A DNA stretch of 64,000 nucleotides from Cymodocea nodosa (lineage: Eukaryota > Streptophyta > Magnoliopsida > Alismatales > Cymodoceaceae), in assembly GCA_036874045.1 (NCBI GenBank), contig CM072335.1, positions 27,535,501 to 27,599,500 on the forward strand. The letters are read 5' to 3'. Below are positions 45,901-58,520 of the stretch, one piece after another (position 1 is the first letter of the stretch; the number at the start of each line of letters is the position of its first letter). Under the pieces are notes generated by a model, which was not told the origin of the DNA, did no database searches, and was given only the letters and a program-made list of their open reading frames with translations. Both the position numbers and the translations under genes were made by a program.

Positions 45901-48403
45901 TGAAGAGTTCATTGACTAGCTCTGATGCTCAAGATGCCATTAATTTTTCACACAGGCAAATGCATGATATTGGGATTGTCACTGGAAAGCTTGTAAGTTG
46001 GGTAAGATCTATGAGGGGCATTTTAGCAGAAGTCTTAAGCTCAGAAACACATTTGTCATCCTTAGAGCATAAAGACAAGGTACATATATCCATGCCCTCT
46101 TTATTGAATCACATGCTACCATAACTAGTTTTGACATCCTGCTTGATAATATGTTTGCAAGAGTGCTTACTTGTACAAACTGTTCAACATAGTGCAACAG
46201 ATATTTAACACTTGTACAACAAAATTTGCAATAGATATTTGACATTTTTGTAAAGCATGGTTTTACATTTTTGTCATCTTTCTCTTTTTATTTTCATTTC
46301 TTTTACTTCTTCCACCCTGCTCATTTTTTAACAAAAAAAATGAAAAATGTAACAAACTATCTTTTTTCCTTCTTCTTTTTCTTTTCTCTTTCACCTACAT
46401 CTCTAGCTCCTTTCTTTACTTTTATCCATCCTTAACATATCTTCTCTTTTAAATAATGTGCTCACCACCTCTTCACCCTCTTCTTCCTTGTCTTTTTGGA
46501 AAAACAATCCTTGAGGAAGGTGTGATATATCTTATTTTTTAAATTATGTGCATGTAACCTCTTCTTGTCTTTTTGGAAAAGCAACCCTTGATGCAAGGTG
46601 TGAGAAGGGGTTGGGGGGAGACGCTGGCTAGGGCTTTTTCCTGATGGTGCTGGGAGCTCACTTTCTAGAGTCACACCAAAGGAAAGAGTATCTAATGACA
46701 ATGATGGTATCTAGGGCATCATTAGCGGCAATGTACATATAAACTAGCAAGTGAAGGTCTTTAGATAGCTGCCCCTTGTTTGTGTACATCCTCCATAGCA
46801 TCCTTGTCAACTTTGTGAACTTTGAAAGACCAGTGACCATGACGATGGTGGTAAAAAATAGAAAAGAAGAGGAATGAAGAAAGGAGAGGAAGAGGAGCAT
46901 GAGAGGGTGGAACGGGTTCATCATGGAGGGGTGGTGATGATGGTTAGGATTTCTCTACTTTCTTTCTCTCTAAAAATAAGGAATAGTGAAAAATCAATGA
47001 TACATTAATCACTAATAATACCCCTTATATAGAGGTTACACAATGAACCTTTACGTAATTTTCAATGTAGGATTATTACCTACTTATTAATGCATTACTT
47101 TAAAATGTAAATATTTAATAATTTAAAATTGTATTACAGTGTATAAACAATATATGCATATACACCTAAATAGTTTATAATGCTTCAGAGTTAGTATAAT
47201 TTTTTCTTATTTTATTTAATATTTTTCATCAAATAAAAATACAACAAATAAAAAGTGTTCAGAAAGAATCCTACCAATATCTTAGGTGTATCTAAGTCAA
47301 GTCTCTGGGAAGAATCCTATGTTTTTTATCAACGAGCCCTATAAAAGCCACACATGTATTCAATACATTTGTAAGTGGAATTTGTGTGGAACATGGATCC
47401 AGTGTTGGTACGGAGACTGTAAGAATTAATGTTTCATAGTTGATAAGCATGATTTTCAACTTCTAAGATGCTTGTTTTTTTCTTTACAGAACTTTTTGCT
47501 ATGGTTTGGTTTCCATGACTTTATTTCCTGAATTTGGGATAATTGCATCGAGAAGGAATTGAATTTGCTGCTCTTATTTGCATTTGTTCATTGTCTCTCA
47601 AGTCAAGTCTTAACAATTTTTTTTACTTGCTTTAAAGCCAAATAGAACACAGCCTTGTTGATTGATGCATGAGTTTATTCATTTTAAATGAACTAGCTGT
47701 AATAATTCAGTAGTGGTATTCGTAATTTTCATCAAGACTTGAATTTTGGTAAATATAAAAACAAATGTTATGAAAAAAACTTCTATATCAAGAATAGCTC
47801 CACTTCATGGTTTCATTTCTATTTGTGTTTCATTTTTGTACACTTAAGACATTTACTGCATATAGTTGTGTGCTGGCAAGGGTGGATACTTATTTTTTTT
47901 GTTAATGTTGCACATTCCTGATGCTTATTTCTTTCACTAGGCACAACAATGTATTTCTATTCTATTCTATTCCTGTATTTGTTTTTGATATTAAACAAAC
48001 CTTTGCTTGTTGCTCGGGCTTATTCCCGTGGTAATTATCTTACTGTTTTAGTTGTCTTTCAAACAGCTGAGAACAGCCACAGAAGATGCACCGGTGCTTG
48101 AATCCATGACAAAGAGATACATGGCAATGATGACAAGAGATCACAAACGCTTCTGCAAAATAATGGTAGTTTTTGTCTCAATCTTGAATATGAATTTTGT
48201 TGCCTTCTCATTTTTTGATATAAGCTTGTTTTTATTTCTTGTAGAGGCTGAAGGAACACAAAATGCCTGTACGTAGCAATAACGCTCCCAAGAAAAAGGC
48301 AATTACTTTTGCAGATGAAGCTGGTGGGTTGCTCTGCCATGTAAAGCCTTTTGAGAAGTCTGACACTGTTGTGGTATCTGAAGGTTACGCAGACAATAGT
48401 TAA
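43000..48403 (+). CDS. Plant protein of unknown function, about 996 aa, six coding exons
   Basis: Exons are 43000-44365, 44471-45414, 45507-45570, 45721-46079, 48067-48165 and 48245-48403. All have GT/AG ends and matching phases, giving 2991 coding bases. I do not recognise the family. The protein is hydrophilic and Ser/Asp-rich without membrane segments. It has basic patches (KRKLSRKASQLINGKRDAQ, NKFSEG region) and an acidic run INEDEEEEKQTS near the end of exon 2. The C-terminal third looks more conserved in style: SRKRPLCEKFANNLSLLSGQ, RQMHDIGIVTGKLVSWVRSM, LESMTKRYMAMMTRDHKRFC and KKKAITFADEAGGLLCHVKP. A nuclear or regulatory protein is a guess. Exon 1 could instead end at 44389, an alternative donor in the same phase. 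The last large intron (2.0 kb) has a transposon-derived insert. Confidence 0.78.
46440..47110 (-). mobile_element. LTR-like or TRIM-like scrap in an intron of the 996-aa gene
   Basis: On the minus strand 47040-46940 reads as an LTR-like segment (tctatataaggggtattatt, then atgtatcattgattttt) resembling the repeats at 2440-2500 and 3550-3590. It is followed by a purine/pyrimidine-biased stretch with an imperfect duplication: ttgtctttttggaaaaacaa (about 46489-46508) and the same phrase again at about 46567. No coding. Confidence 0.35.
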
Positions 48404-50500
48404 CCTTTATATGCCTCGTTTTCATGTCGTCAGCGAAATACCCCTGTATAGATAAGCCTCATCTGCACTTGGTTCGGTATCATGCTAACAGCGTAAGTTT
48501 TACACGAGGCAGTTGGATTTTTTTGGGTTGCCGGAATATGATAACGTCTTCCAAAGTGAACATCATAGTTTGCTCGCTTTGTTGTTTCGAAGAAAAGCAT
48601 CTTATACTTCCTCACCTCGGATACAATGCTTTCAATTGGAAATTATAAGAGGATTGCATTAGAGTAGCAATTCTGGTTCTCTATTGTATTCTGTATTCTC
48701 CTATTTATCATTAACTGATTAACTAGTGCTCATTGATACCGGTTCAAAAATGGTGTATGTCCATTGAGTATAGTCCTCTGTAAATTGTTTTATTTTTGTT
48801 AATGATTTGGTAGTTGAAGCTATAACTATTTCTTTACCCTAAGCATTTCTTTGAAATTCACCTTCAAGAGGGCCTCGGTCCTCCCATATGCTTGCCGCTT
48901 TTATTTCATATTTTGAGATGGTTCTCTACGCGTCATATTCTGATCATTTGCCTTAGGAAATTTTCGGACCAAAAAGACTTCTTAATTGATCTTTATGTTT
49001 GATGTTGTGACTAACAAGCTGCTGGCGCAAAACAATTTTGCCATCAGGTGAAATGAAAAAGTTATGCTTCACGATTTTATAATCCAAGATTTTGTATTTT
49101 TAAGTTAATTGATTATTGCATACAAATGGCGAGAAGGTTTCTTTTCCCAGAAAAGTAAACATTAAAAGGAAGGAAAAGGATTAAATCCTATTAAGAAATA
49201 AAGTTTTTGATTATGATTATTCAGACACAATTCAGGACACCTGCTTAGTCCGGTGAAACGTCCACATCCAACGCCTGCCTTCAAACAACGACAAGGTTCG
49301 AAATTACCACAATGGACGACCAACATATGACTGAAAACTGATAGACCCTTCGAACACGTAGGTTTCGTTTGCTTAAAAAAATAAATAAATTATTTTTTAA
49401 TTATAATATTTTGTCTTTATAATTCATAAAAGTAAAATTAATATAAAAAAAAGGTAAGTGAGACATATCTACAAATAGAAACGAATCATATAATTTATAA
49501 CATTGACGACTAAAGGTGAAAATAAATCTTGTAATTTATTATGTTTATAAACAAGTTGTGTGATTTATCACATTTTATAAAATCGTAAGAGAAGTAAGTA
49601 AAAGACTAAAAATTTTACGTAAAATCAGTGACGTCTCTATAAAATGCTCTGTAGAAAACTGATAATAAAAATCAATATTTATAACATTTTTTTTTCTATA
49701 GGCCTTCGTTCATAACGACATTTTTTCAAAAAAAATTAGTTGTCAACTACTCTGTAACATCAAATTTAACATTAATGATTCAACTAATTCACCTACAAAC
49801 TAAGCTAAAATGAGTTGGAATGTGTAAACAAATTATATGACATTGGAAAAAAAAAATGAAAAATTAAAAACATTCTTAGTAAACAGATTGACGAAGGGAA
49901 CGAAGCCATCACTTTTCTTTTGATAATATTTTACAAGTTGAAAACTTCAATCCGAAAATTTCAAATGGTAAAACACCCATTTAACGGCAAAACTGAGTCC
50001 TTTACGTGGACTGAACTTTGTGATCGTTCATTTGAAATTGTCTTCGTGTACACGAGATGAAAATGATTGATTATAGATATCAGTTATAAGAGAATGTAAT
50101 TGCAATTTAATAAAACCGTTAGAGAGAAATTTATAATTAAAGTATGAAAAGAAAACTTATTATTATATCTAATATTTACGAGAAGTTACGTGCACAGAAC
50201 CAGGTGAATGGTCTATTTATTAAAAAAAAAAAAAATGCTAAACGGACGTGACAGACGTAATTTTCTTTCCATTTAAAAATAATTTCCAGAAACAAAGGTA
50301 AATTTTTTTTTTGGACGAAAACCAACACCAGATTTAGATTACTTTTCGGTAGGAGTTGATTAATTAATTAAAATAACCCCAGCTACGTAACCATCATTGG
50401 AGATGTCTAAACAAAGTTAAAATAATACACTCACCCAAGTAAAAATTCTTTCTATAAAAAGAAAAAACAACAAAACAAAACACCTGGTTAGGGACTTGGA
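48404..50500. other. Intergenic DNA without genes
   Basis: The first few hundred bases are probably 3' UTR of the 996-aa gene. The rest is AT-rich with several poly-A runs. No coding frame is supported. Confidence 0.45.
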
Positions 50501-50504
50501 CGCA

Positions 50505-50840
50505 AACGTCACGTGGGCGCTCGCCGCCTGAGATGCATGCAAAGTTTTACACGAGCACTCGTTCATCCGGACTTGCGTTCCTTAAAAAAAATTCTCCAGT
50601 TCCCCGTGCCTGTCGTTTCCCTCCGAAATTTCTCGATCATAATCATAATAATAATATAGGTTTCCGCGATAAAATCTAAGTTTCTTCGTTGGTCTTCAAG
50701 TAAGTAAAATATTCCAGGAATGGAAGATCAGTTATATTATCACCGATAAAAATGGTACTTCGACGTTCTGGCAAAGACATCCGAGAGCTGATCTGATCTC
50801 CTCCTTGCTTTATAAATCGGCCCGTCGAGTTTATCCTCGT
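50505..50840 (+). promoter_or_regulatory. Polyol transporter promoter: G-box, RY motif and TATA box
   Basis: A G-box/ABRE core CACGTG lies at 50510-50515, an RY-type ATGCATGC at 50533-50540 and a TATA box TATAAAT at 50811-50817, placing the start of transcription near 50840. The G-box plus RY pair suggests ABA- or seed-related control; that is inference from motifs only. Confidence 0.6.
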
Positions 50841-50961
50841 GTGCCGATCGTACTTATCCCTTGGTGCTGGGAGAGATCTTAACCGTGTCTACTCTGCGCT
50901 CGGTGTTGGGGTATTTAAGGGAGCAGAGAGTTGGGAGGGGATTGAGAGGAAGAGGTTATAT

Positions 50962-53358
50962 ATGATGGGCACGGTCGGAAAGGAGGAAGAGGCGTTTGTG
51001 GAGGAGGAGCAAGGAGGTGGCGCGGCTCCGACGAAATTGGAGGTGATCAGTGGCGGTGGCGGCAAGGAGAGGAGGAACGGGTATGCCACTGCTTGTGCTG
51101 TCATTGCCTCCTTGATCTCCGTTTTGATGGGTTATGGTAAGCCCTGCCTGCACCCATTCCTTTCTTCCTTCCTTCCTTCTTCCCTCCTTCTCTCTCTCTC
51201 TCTCTCTGGATCTCATGGTTCCTTCTGGAACAGATGGGTCTGGATTCTAATGGAGAATTTTGAACAAAAATTTCATCGTCAGTAGTGCTGCGCATGAAGC
51301 AATGTTTCTTTCCTTTTCTCGTGGAGGATCGTATCATATCATGTCACAGTTTTTTTGCAGTATCAGTGACTTTTGTGTTCATCATATTTTTATCAGTTGA
51401 ATCGTTACAGTCGTTAATTAGTGTAACGTGTTAATTTTTTTTTATAATAGTGTGCTGTAGCGTCTTTGAGAGTCCACAATATTGATCGTGTATATTCTCC
51501 CATCGATATATATATATATATATGTATGTATATATTAAAAAAGTAGATAAAGAAATGGCACAGCTGTCTCCTTTTCTTGTGGAGAAAATTTCATCGATCT
51601 CTTCTTTCCCAAGACTTCCCTGCAACGACTACTACTACTCTTTTTTAGAAATAAACATTAGTGCTTGATGATGACAGTAATCACACTGGGAAGTAACTTC
51701 CCACCGATGTCGATAAGAAAGTCTTGAATTCCAATCCATCTTAAACATTATCATTGTAAAAATAATAATTAGTTATGAAGCAGGACGGTAAGACAATCTT
51801 TTCCATTAGACAAAAGAAAAGCTTAAAAAATGCGCCGATGCAGACACCGGAGTCATGAGCGGAGCGAACCTATTCATCAAAGAAGATCTCCACATAAACG
51901 ACACCCAAGTGCAAGTCCTCAACGGCATCCTAAACCTCTTCGCCCTCGTCGGCTCCACCGCAGCCGGAAGGACCTCCGACGTGATCGGCCGGCGCTACAC
52001 CATTGTGTTGGCTTCCGTCATCTTCTTCGTCGGTGCAATTCTCATGGGCTTCGCACCTTCCTTCGCCATCTTGATGACCGGCAGATGCATCGCCGGCACC
52101 GGCGTCGGGTTCGCCCTCATGATCGCCCCAGTCTACTCGGCGGAGATCTCGTCCCCTTCCCATCGCGGTTCACTCACATGCTTGCCGGAGATATGCATCA
52201 GCTTCGGTATCTTGCTCGGGTAATGACGTGAGATTTTATGTATATATATTGAAATAGATATATGACGTGAGGTGATGCTTTTAAGAGCTAGTACTGATCG
52301 CGCCAATGAAATTGATCAGGTACATCTCCAACTACGGCTTCTCGAAGCTTCCAATGGCTTACGGATGGAGGGTCATGCTCGGGCTGGCGGCGATCCCGGC
52401 CCTGGTGCTGGTGTTCGTGATCTTCTTGATGCCGGAGTCGCCGCGGTGGCTGGTGATCCAGGATCGCGTCGAAGCAGCCAGGTCGGTTCTCCATAAGGTG
52501 TCCAACAACAGAGAGGAAGCGGAGCTTCGGTTGCAGGTCATCAAGTCCGCCGCCGGCATGGATGACGACGTCGACTCCTCTGTCGGAAGAAGAAGCATGA
52601 TCGCGACCACCGGCAACAGCAACAGCAAAGGGGTGTTAAAGGACTTGTTCCTCCGGCCATCACCAGCAGTGAAGCGCGTGCTCTTCGCATCCGTCGGGAT
52701 CCACTTCTTCCAGCACGTGACGGGCATTGAGGCCGTCGTGCTCTACAGCCCGAGGATCTTCCATAAGGCGGGGATCCAGACGAAGAGCAAGCTCCTGTTC
52801 GCAACCATGGGGGTCGGCGCGACGAAGGTCGGATTCATACTGATGGCGTCGACGTTGGTCGACAGAATCGGTAGGAGACCGCTGTTACTAACAAGCATGG
52901 GTGGCATGATCACGTCCCTGTGTGGTCTGGGCACGGCGTTGACGGTGGTGGAGCACTCGACGGAGAGGCTGGTGTGGGCCGTGTCGGTTTCCATCGTAGC
53001 CGTGCTTTCCTTCGTTGCGTTCTTCTCCATCGGGCTTGGGCCGGTGACTTGGGTCTACACGTCGGAGATCTGGCCCTTGAGGCTAAGAGCCCAAGGGGCG
53101 AGCATCGGGGTGGCCGTGAACAGGGTGATGAACGCGACGGTGACCATGACCTTCGTGTCCTTGTACAAGGCCGTCACCATAGGTGGGGCTTTCTACTTGT
53201 TCGCCGGAATTGGCGTGGTGGCGTGGTCGTTCTACTACTCTTTCTTGCCGGAGACGCAGGGGCGGTCGCTGGAAGAGATGGAGGAGCTTTTCGCAAAGAA
53301 GGGGCGGAGGGGAGGAGTGGGAGGCGGCAATGGTGATCCGAGCGTTGCCAAGGAATAA
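50962..53358 (+). CDS. Polyol/monosaccharide transporter (PLT family, MFS), 529 aa, three exons
   Basis: Exons are 50962-51136, 51844-52219 and 52320-53358, with phases 1 and 2 at the joins. The product is a 12-helix sugar porter of the major facilitator superfamily, moving polyols or monosaccharides with protons, probably at the plasma membrane. Visible motifs are DTGVMSGA after helix 1, GRTSDVIGRR in the 2-3 loop (about residue 100-109), PESPRWL (about 222-228), the substrate-helix word FFQHVTGIEAVVLYSPRIF, DRIGRRPLL in the 8-9 loop, and PETQGRSLEEMEELF near the C-terminus. The order and GILLGYISNYGFSKLP match plant PLT transporters rather than hexose transporters. FFQH-V is less common than FFQQ-S in this family. 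The start is the ATG after the TATA box; an upstream GTG frame is ignored. The CDS is GC-rich. Confidence 0.93.
51166..51206. repeat. CT microsatellite in PLT intron 1
   Basis: A ttcc/ctcttc run followed by tctctctctctctctct. A TA microsatellite (about 51505-51526) follows in the same intron. Confidence 0.8.
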
Positions 53359-54265
53359 AGTTGACGGTAATATTGAGGTTAAATAAGGTTTAAACCAAAT
53401 GTAGATTTCTTTTTTTTCTTTTAGGAAAAAAAGGATTGAAGTTGATGAAAATAAATGTATTATACAAATTATGTACTTGTCTTTCTAATGAAGTGATATG
53501 TTAGCTGACCCATAAATTGCACCAGCAAAATTTGCACATATGAAACAGATATTTAACTATATTTAAATTTTGAAGATAGATTTTCGTATCAGGTATCTTT
53601 AAAATTTGTCAAAAAGACGGAGATATAAAAGCAGAACAGAGGAACGAGGAACAGGTTGATCTAGGTCTTATGTGATTTATTCTCGAAATTGAAATTGTGT
53701 TTTTTTATATAATGTATATATTTTAGACAATCACATATTCATATCGTAGACGGAGAGATTTCAACATGGATAAAGAAGTAGTCATAATCACTAAAGTAAA
53801 TAAATATTTATGCTCAAAAATTGTGTTGTTAAAAAGGAATGTAGTTTTATTTAGCCACGACATTTCATCGCGTCACCACTTGAAATCCAATTTTTTATTT
53901 TTAAAATTTGAAAATAATCATATAATTAGTGAATCTCTGTTGTAATCCAGCATATATTAAATTTTCAACTTAATTTGTAACATAACGTTTAACATTTTTG
54001 TTTCAAAAATCAATAATTGAAATTTAAAAGAAAAATAGTAAATTTTAAAATCTTTCCATAAATATTTATGTAAAAATTTTAACATATACTTAAAATGATC
54101 TAATAATAAAATTTTATATACGTTTTCGTTTCTAGAAAAACGTATCTAATCCTCAAGATCGAGAGCATGCATATTCCCAATAAAGAGAACCCATAATCCA
54201 TAAAACTGCCCATACTTTAATGCGAATAATAAATATACGAGGTCATTCCTGCAATAAGTCCGTTT
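53359..54265. other. Intergenic DNA without genes
   Basis: PLT 3' flank, then AT-rich DNA with no supported feature. Confidence 0.45.
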
Positions 54266-54269
54266 CATC

Positions 54270-54330
54270 TTTGAAACCCTAATCCCTAGCGAGCGGGCGC
54301 TATATAAACTCCGCTTCTTTTACCCCTTTC
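54270..54330 (+). promoter_or_regulatory. Promoter-like segment: telo-box and TATA box
   Basis: aaaccctaa (54275-54283), the telo-box common in promoters of plant translation and growth genes, lies about 20 bp before TATATAAA (54301-54308). A pyrimidine-rich leader (cttcttttacccctttcg) follows, as in transcribed 5' UTRs. Confidence 0.55.
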
Positions 54331-54448
54331 GTTCGACTTGCCCTTGCATATCTCACTTGCTCCGCCGAGTTTCGTTGGGGTGAAGTCGTTGCTCGACCGA
54401 GCTCTCCCCATCTCTCCCTGTTTCTTTGCTTGTTTTACTTCTCGGCAG

Positions 54449-54527
54449 ATGACGATCAAGATCTTATCCTACACACCGAATCGCCATGTCGACTAAAGAT
54501 TTCTCCGCTTATTATCTGATGCCGTAA
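54449..54527 (+). other. Two overlapping mini-ORFs (15 and 13 aa) downstream of a TATA box
   Basis: ORF a, 54449-54496, encodes MTIKILSYTPNRHVD and stops. ORF b, 54486-54527, starts inside it in another frame and encodes MSTKDFSAYYLMP. Leader-like DNA lies on both sides and no long ORF follows within several kb. This may be the 5' end of a short-peptide or long non-coding transcript, or the leader of a lost gene. I recognise neither peptide. Confidence 0.3.
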
Positions 54528-54529
54528 TC

Positions 54530-56285
54530 TTTGTGTTCGCTTTTCAAGTTTCGGTTGCTCGATTCTCATCAATATTGTTTTATTTAGATTCGTTATTTTC
54601 TTCCCTGTGAAGAGATTCAGAAGACGGGTGATCATTACTTGATTCCGCGTTGATCGTCTGCATAAGCGACTCTCCTGCTTGGAAGTTGATCCGATTACTG
54701 ATTTATTCTTAGTTCTGGATCATTTCTCCCATTATAAAATTAATAGTAATGATGCCTTGATTTTGAGTATTTTTGTCGACAGAAGCTGTGATGAAGAATT
54801 TATGTCTGGACGTCTGAGATTCGTCTGTGACTCGTACCTTTTATCTTCTGAGCTATATCTTTTTTCTATCCTTAAGAATTATAGATTATATTTTGTGAAG
54901 TTTTTATGTATACGTTCATTCGTCTTGGCTTCCCGTTTCGTTATTTCTAAGGTTTTTTCTGTGAAAATAAAGTTATCTTGATGATGCTTCTCCTTTGGAG
55001 TTCAGCATTGTCTAATGTTTGACTGGGAATCTCAAAATATATTGTTGTCAAGACAGCAATGAAATCCTATCGTCGTTTTGTGGTGTTGCAATAAGAACAG
55101 ATAAAACACTGTCGAGTTCTATAGGAGAGTATTTTGTAAGTAGCTTTGGGAAGAACCTGTATGATTGTGTAGATTGGAGATAGATTATATATTTAGCAAG
55201 CATGAATATGTAATATTGGGCACCAATCCCTCGTGCAAATGAAATCTCAGGCCGCTTGCTCTACCTGACGTTCAAGAATATATAATATTGTGACTTGATA
55301 TTAAGGGTTATAGAATAATTAGTAGAAGTTATAGCATTTTATACTACTTGAAATCTTATTATACAATGATAGGGATTTATTTGCTATTGTTAAGAAATGA
55401 TGATGAAATTTTACGAATATAATAAATCGCACTAAATGTCCCCTAAAGATACCTCATCCATGTTATATTATATAGATTGAGTTTTTTTGTGTTAAGAGTG
55501 AAAGTTATATATCTGTTAATTATGTTTGATGATATAAATTTTTGAATATGAATTAAATGAAATATGAAAGAATCGTATATTTTTTGTTATTATTTAACAA
55601 AATTTTCATATTTAATATATTAGTAAAAAACAGCTATGTATGCGTGGTTTAAATCCTTTTCATCCCCATCCTCTTTCTTTTCTGAAAGATAGGGAAAATG
55701 GAGATGGTTTCTAGAAAATAGTTTTTGGCAAAAGTAGTGTCTGTATCTGTTTCAATGTTTGTTGCAAATTATATTTAATTAAATTAAAAAAAATTATACT
55801 TTTGATATAATCTCTACACTTCACAAATGTTTATAACATTTAAATGATGTGACTTATGTTAAAACGTAATACCACTTCAAATTACTAAGTCGTAATGGTA
55901 GTGTTCGTAAGTACTGGTAATCGAACTATGGCATCGCGAAAATGAATGCTTGTAAAATTCGAAATGGCAGTGTGTTTTAGTCATGCTTTTCAAAAAACGA
56001 AAAGCACATGACGTAAATTGTGTTATTGAAAGTTTAGAAAAATGGAGATATTAGACGTTTACTTGAAATTTCCTACGTATCAATGATTGTAGGGTTAAGA
56101 TTTAAACTCTATCGAAATTTTGACCTATAGGAATATGGTCCTCTCGAAAATTTTACATTAATGTGGAAATTTTGTGGAGTTTTCATCGAGTGTAGGATAC
56201 CATATGGAGCTAATAAAAGTATTGATTTAATGATCATATAAAATTTATTGCGATTCTTATGTAGTTTCTTTAAATGTATGAATTT
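54530..56285. other. Intergenic or transcript-body DNA
   Basis: 54530-55000 is T-rich, resembling UTR or intron. 55000-56285 is AT-rich. A 100-residue open frame at 54679-54981 has no family features. No other feature is supported. Confidence 0.4.
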
Positions 56286-56501
56286 ATGCCAATAAAGAAT
56301 CCAAGCAATGACATCTCAGTCGAGAAAGGGAAGGACATCAAATGTGTAGAGGAAGTCAATTTACCGCAGCGAGGTGGGTGCACATTATTTTCGTTGGAAA
56401 TCAGAACACTGAAGAGTTTTTGAGTCCACGATGAACGGGGCCAGATGATGGAAATGTACTTACACAGGAAGCAGCCGATAACGCTGACAGATGATATTTA
56501 G
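56286..56501 (+). pseudogene. Possible coding remnant, 72 codons with one internal TGA
   Basis: A frame starting at ATG 56286 reads MPIKNPSNDISVEKGKDIKC, VEEVNLPQRGGCTLFSLEIR and TLKSF, hits TGA (56421-56423), then continues VHDERGQMMEMYLHRKQPIT and LTDDI to a TAG at 56499-56501. Composition and the mixed-charge text look like protein rather than the AT-rich surroundings. I do not recognise the family. It may be an exon fragment of a lost or unannotated gene. Confidence 0.3.
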
Positions 56502-56952
56502 AAGTGGAAAAGAAGATAAAGTTAAGCTAAAAGTATTTCTAAAATATTAGAGATCAAAATGAACATATGTGATTCAATTTGATGGTAAGAACGTACATGG
56601 TTTCAGCCTTCAAAAAACCGACGAACATTTGTGGTTTTACTACTGATTCATATCATATAACATAAAACAAGTAACTGCAACTATCCTTTCAGAAACCCAT
56701 CACACAAGCGACAGAAGTACCAAAAATTCGGTAATTCATCAAACACAAAAAAATGAAAAAACGAACTTTATTACCGACCCACGGGCGTGCCGCACAAAAG
56801 AAACAACTCTTTTTTAATGAGATATAAAGACCAACCGTTTTTACCATCAACCATAAAGCTTAACAAACAAAACAGCCAATTTTTATAACCAGGCTGCTTA
56901 TCACACAAAACAATTCAGGGGCTCGTCACGCAAAACTTTGTTCGGAGTGTGT

Positions 56953-57047
56953 TGTAGCATGCAAATTTTGATGTTCATGAAAATGAGAGCAGGCTGCAAG
57001 GAAGGTGTCGTAATGTGCAAATTTTGATGTTAATGATGATGAGAGCA
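56953..57047. repeat. Imperfect 40-bp direct duplication
   Basis: gcatgcaaattttgatgttc with atgaaaatgagagcag (56953-56992) recurs as gtgcaaattttgatgttaatgatgatgagagcag (57013-57047). Confidence 0.55.
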
Positions 57048-57049
57048 GT

Positions 57050-58520
57050 ATAAGGCCAAAACTACAAAAATATCGTCACACAAATCATACTCTTCTTGTT
57101 CAAGTAAATTAATCTAAGAAAGGCCGTTCATCATGGTAGATGAACCATCGCCCTTTTTGATTGAAATCAGTTTCCATTTTTGAACTGCTAATTCGATCAT
57201 TATTAGGTGTAGTTCTATATTTGAAGCCCAGCATCTTAATTTTACCTCTCCCAATTTTTCCCCGGATAAAGCACGTAACGTGAGAAATATTATTTAGATG
57301 ACCAGCTTATAATGAATTAGAAATGATTGGATGGTCATATTCCTGCAGCGTGAGAAACATTTAAATGGAGCTACGATATACTTTAAAATTAATTTTACAT
57401 GCGAAATCTCTACTGTTTAGTGGACATTTTATTTTTAATCAAAACAAAGGTCATAACAATCTTAAGTTTAAGTGGACTATTTGCACGTGGTGGTCAGTGG
57501 AATTATCACTTTCACAGGATGGAATTGCACAAAACTTTATCTCTGCCGTGTGTGAGACACTGGGGCTACTCAGAAGGATCAGGAGGGAAAATAAAAGAAT
57601 AAATAAAAATGAAAGAATTCCTGTTTTATATTTTTGAAGAAAGAAAGATGACAAAAAAAGGAAAAAATTTCAGGTGTACAAGAAAGTCCTCATGTTTGTC
57701 TTTGCAAGTATTCATGTTTTCCTTGTACATGATTGTTTTTTTTTTTTTTTTGATGATTTGTACGTTCATGATTGCTTACTACAAACATTACTGCTGGCCC
57801 TGCTAGCTTAGTTTTTATTGTTTACTGCAACTGTCAAATTCCATTTATTTACCTTTCCATTTTAGTTGTGCATCTTATATGCTCCAATTTGAAAAGTGTT
57901 TGAGTAAATGATGTAATTAATAGAACCTTAATTAAGGAGTTCGGACAATAGTTTCATATTAGAAGGGTGTATCTTACCACCCTGTGTAACCAATATCTAT
58001 AAAAGTTATTCCATATGACAATCTCTCATATTTTTTCTCTTGACAGATTAAACATATTATTTCATGTTATGTTTATCCCTCTACCATACTTCAGATTAGG
58101 TATTACAAAGACTGATGGCTTATATGAGGTTCATTTTCAGCAATCATAGGACCAGCCATCAGCAATCTTCATAGCATAGCAAGCACTATGATGCCCTAAC
58201 AATATAAGAAAGCTACATAACAAAATAATGACTGGTAAAGAAATAATAGTATTTAGCTTGAACATTGTCATCAGGAACACAAGCCAAGCCCAGGATCACT
58301 AAGAGATATCAAACTTCAATCAAGTTTAATTTATCATTTGAACTGCATTGTAAACTGAGATCGATGACGCCGTAGTGAAGAACAAAACGGTATTCGCGAT
58401 TGTCATTAATCACTTCAATTGCAATTCTAGCTAACATTAATTATGCAGCAGAAACAACATTAAAATGACCACATGTACTTTCTTCCTAATATGTCCCAAA
58501 AAAGGCAAAACTTTACGGAT
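57050..58520. other. Intergenic DNA without genes
   Basis: AT-rich, with a poly-T run near 57738. 57895-58030 resembles the start and TATA part of the LTR-like repeats at 2.4 and 3.5 kb (gagtaaatgatgtaatta, then ctataaaagttatt). Nothing firmly supported. Confidence 0.35.

Noticed and set aside
50839..50961. N-terminal extension of the transporter beginning MCRSYLSLG
   Set aside because: It starts with GTG at the expected transcription start, just after the TATA box, so it is 5' UTR.
54679..54981. 100-aa plus ORF MEVDPITDLFLVLDHF...
   Set aside because: AT-rich, rich in Phe/Leu/Tyr and Ser, no motif; looks like a random opening in UTR or intron DNA.
54780..55020. C/D snoRNA-like boxes (tgatgaa ... 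ctgag; tgatgat near 54979)
   Set aside because: Spacing is too short or the D box is missing and no terminal stem is evident.
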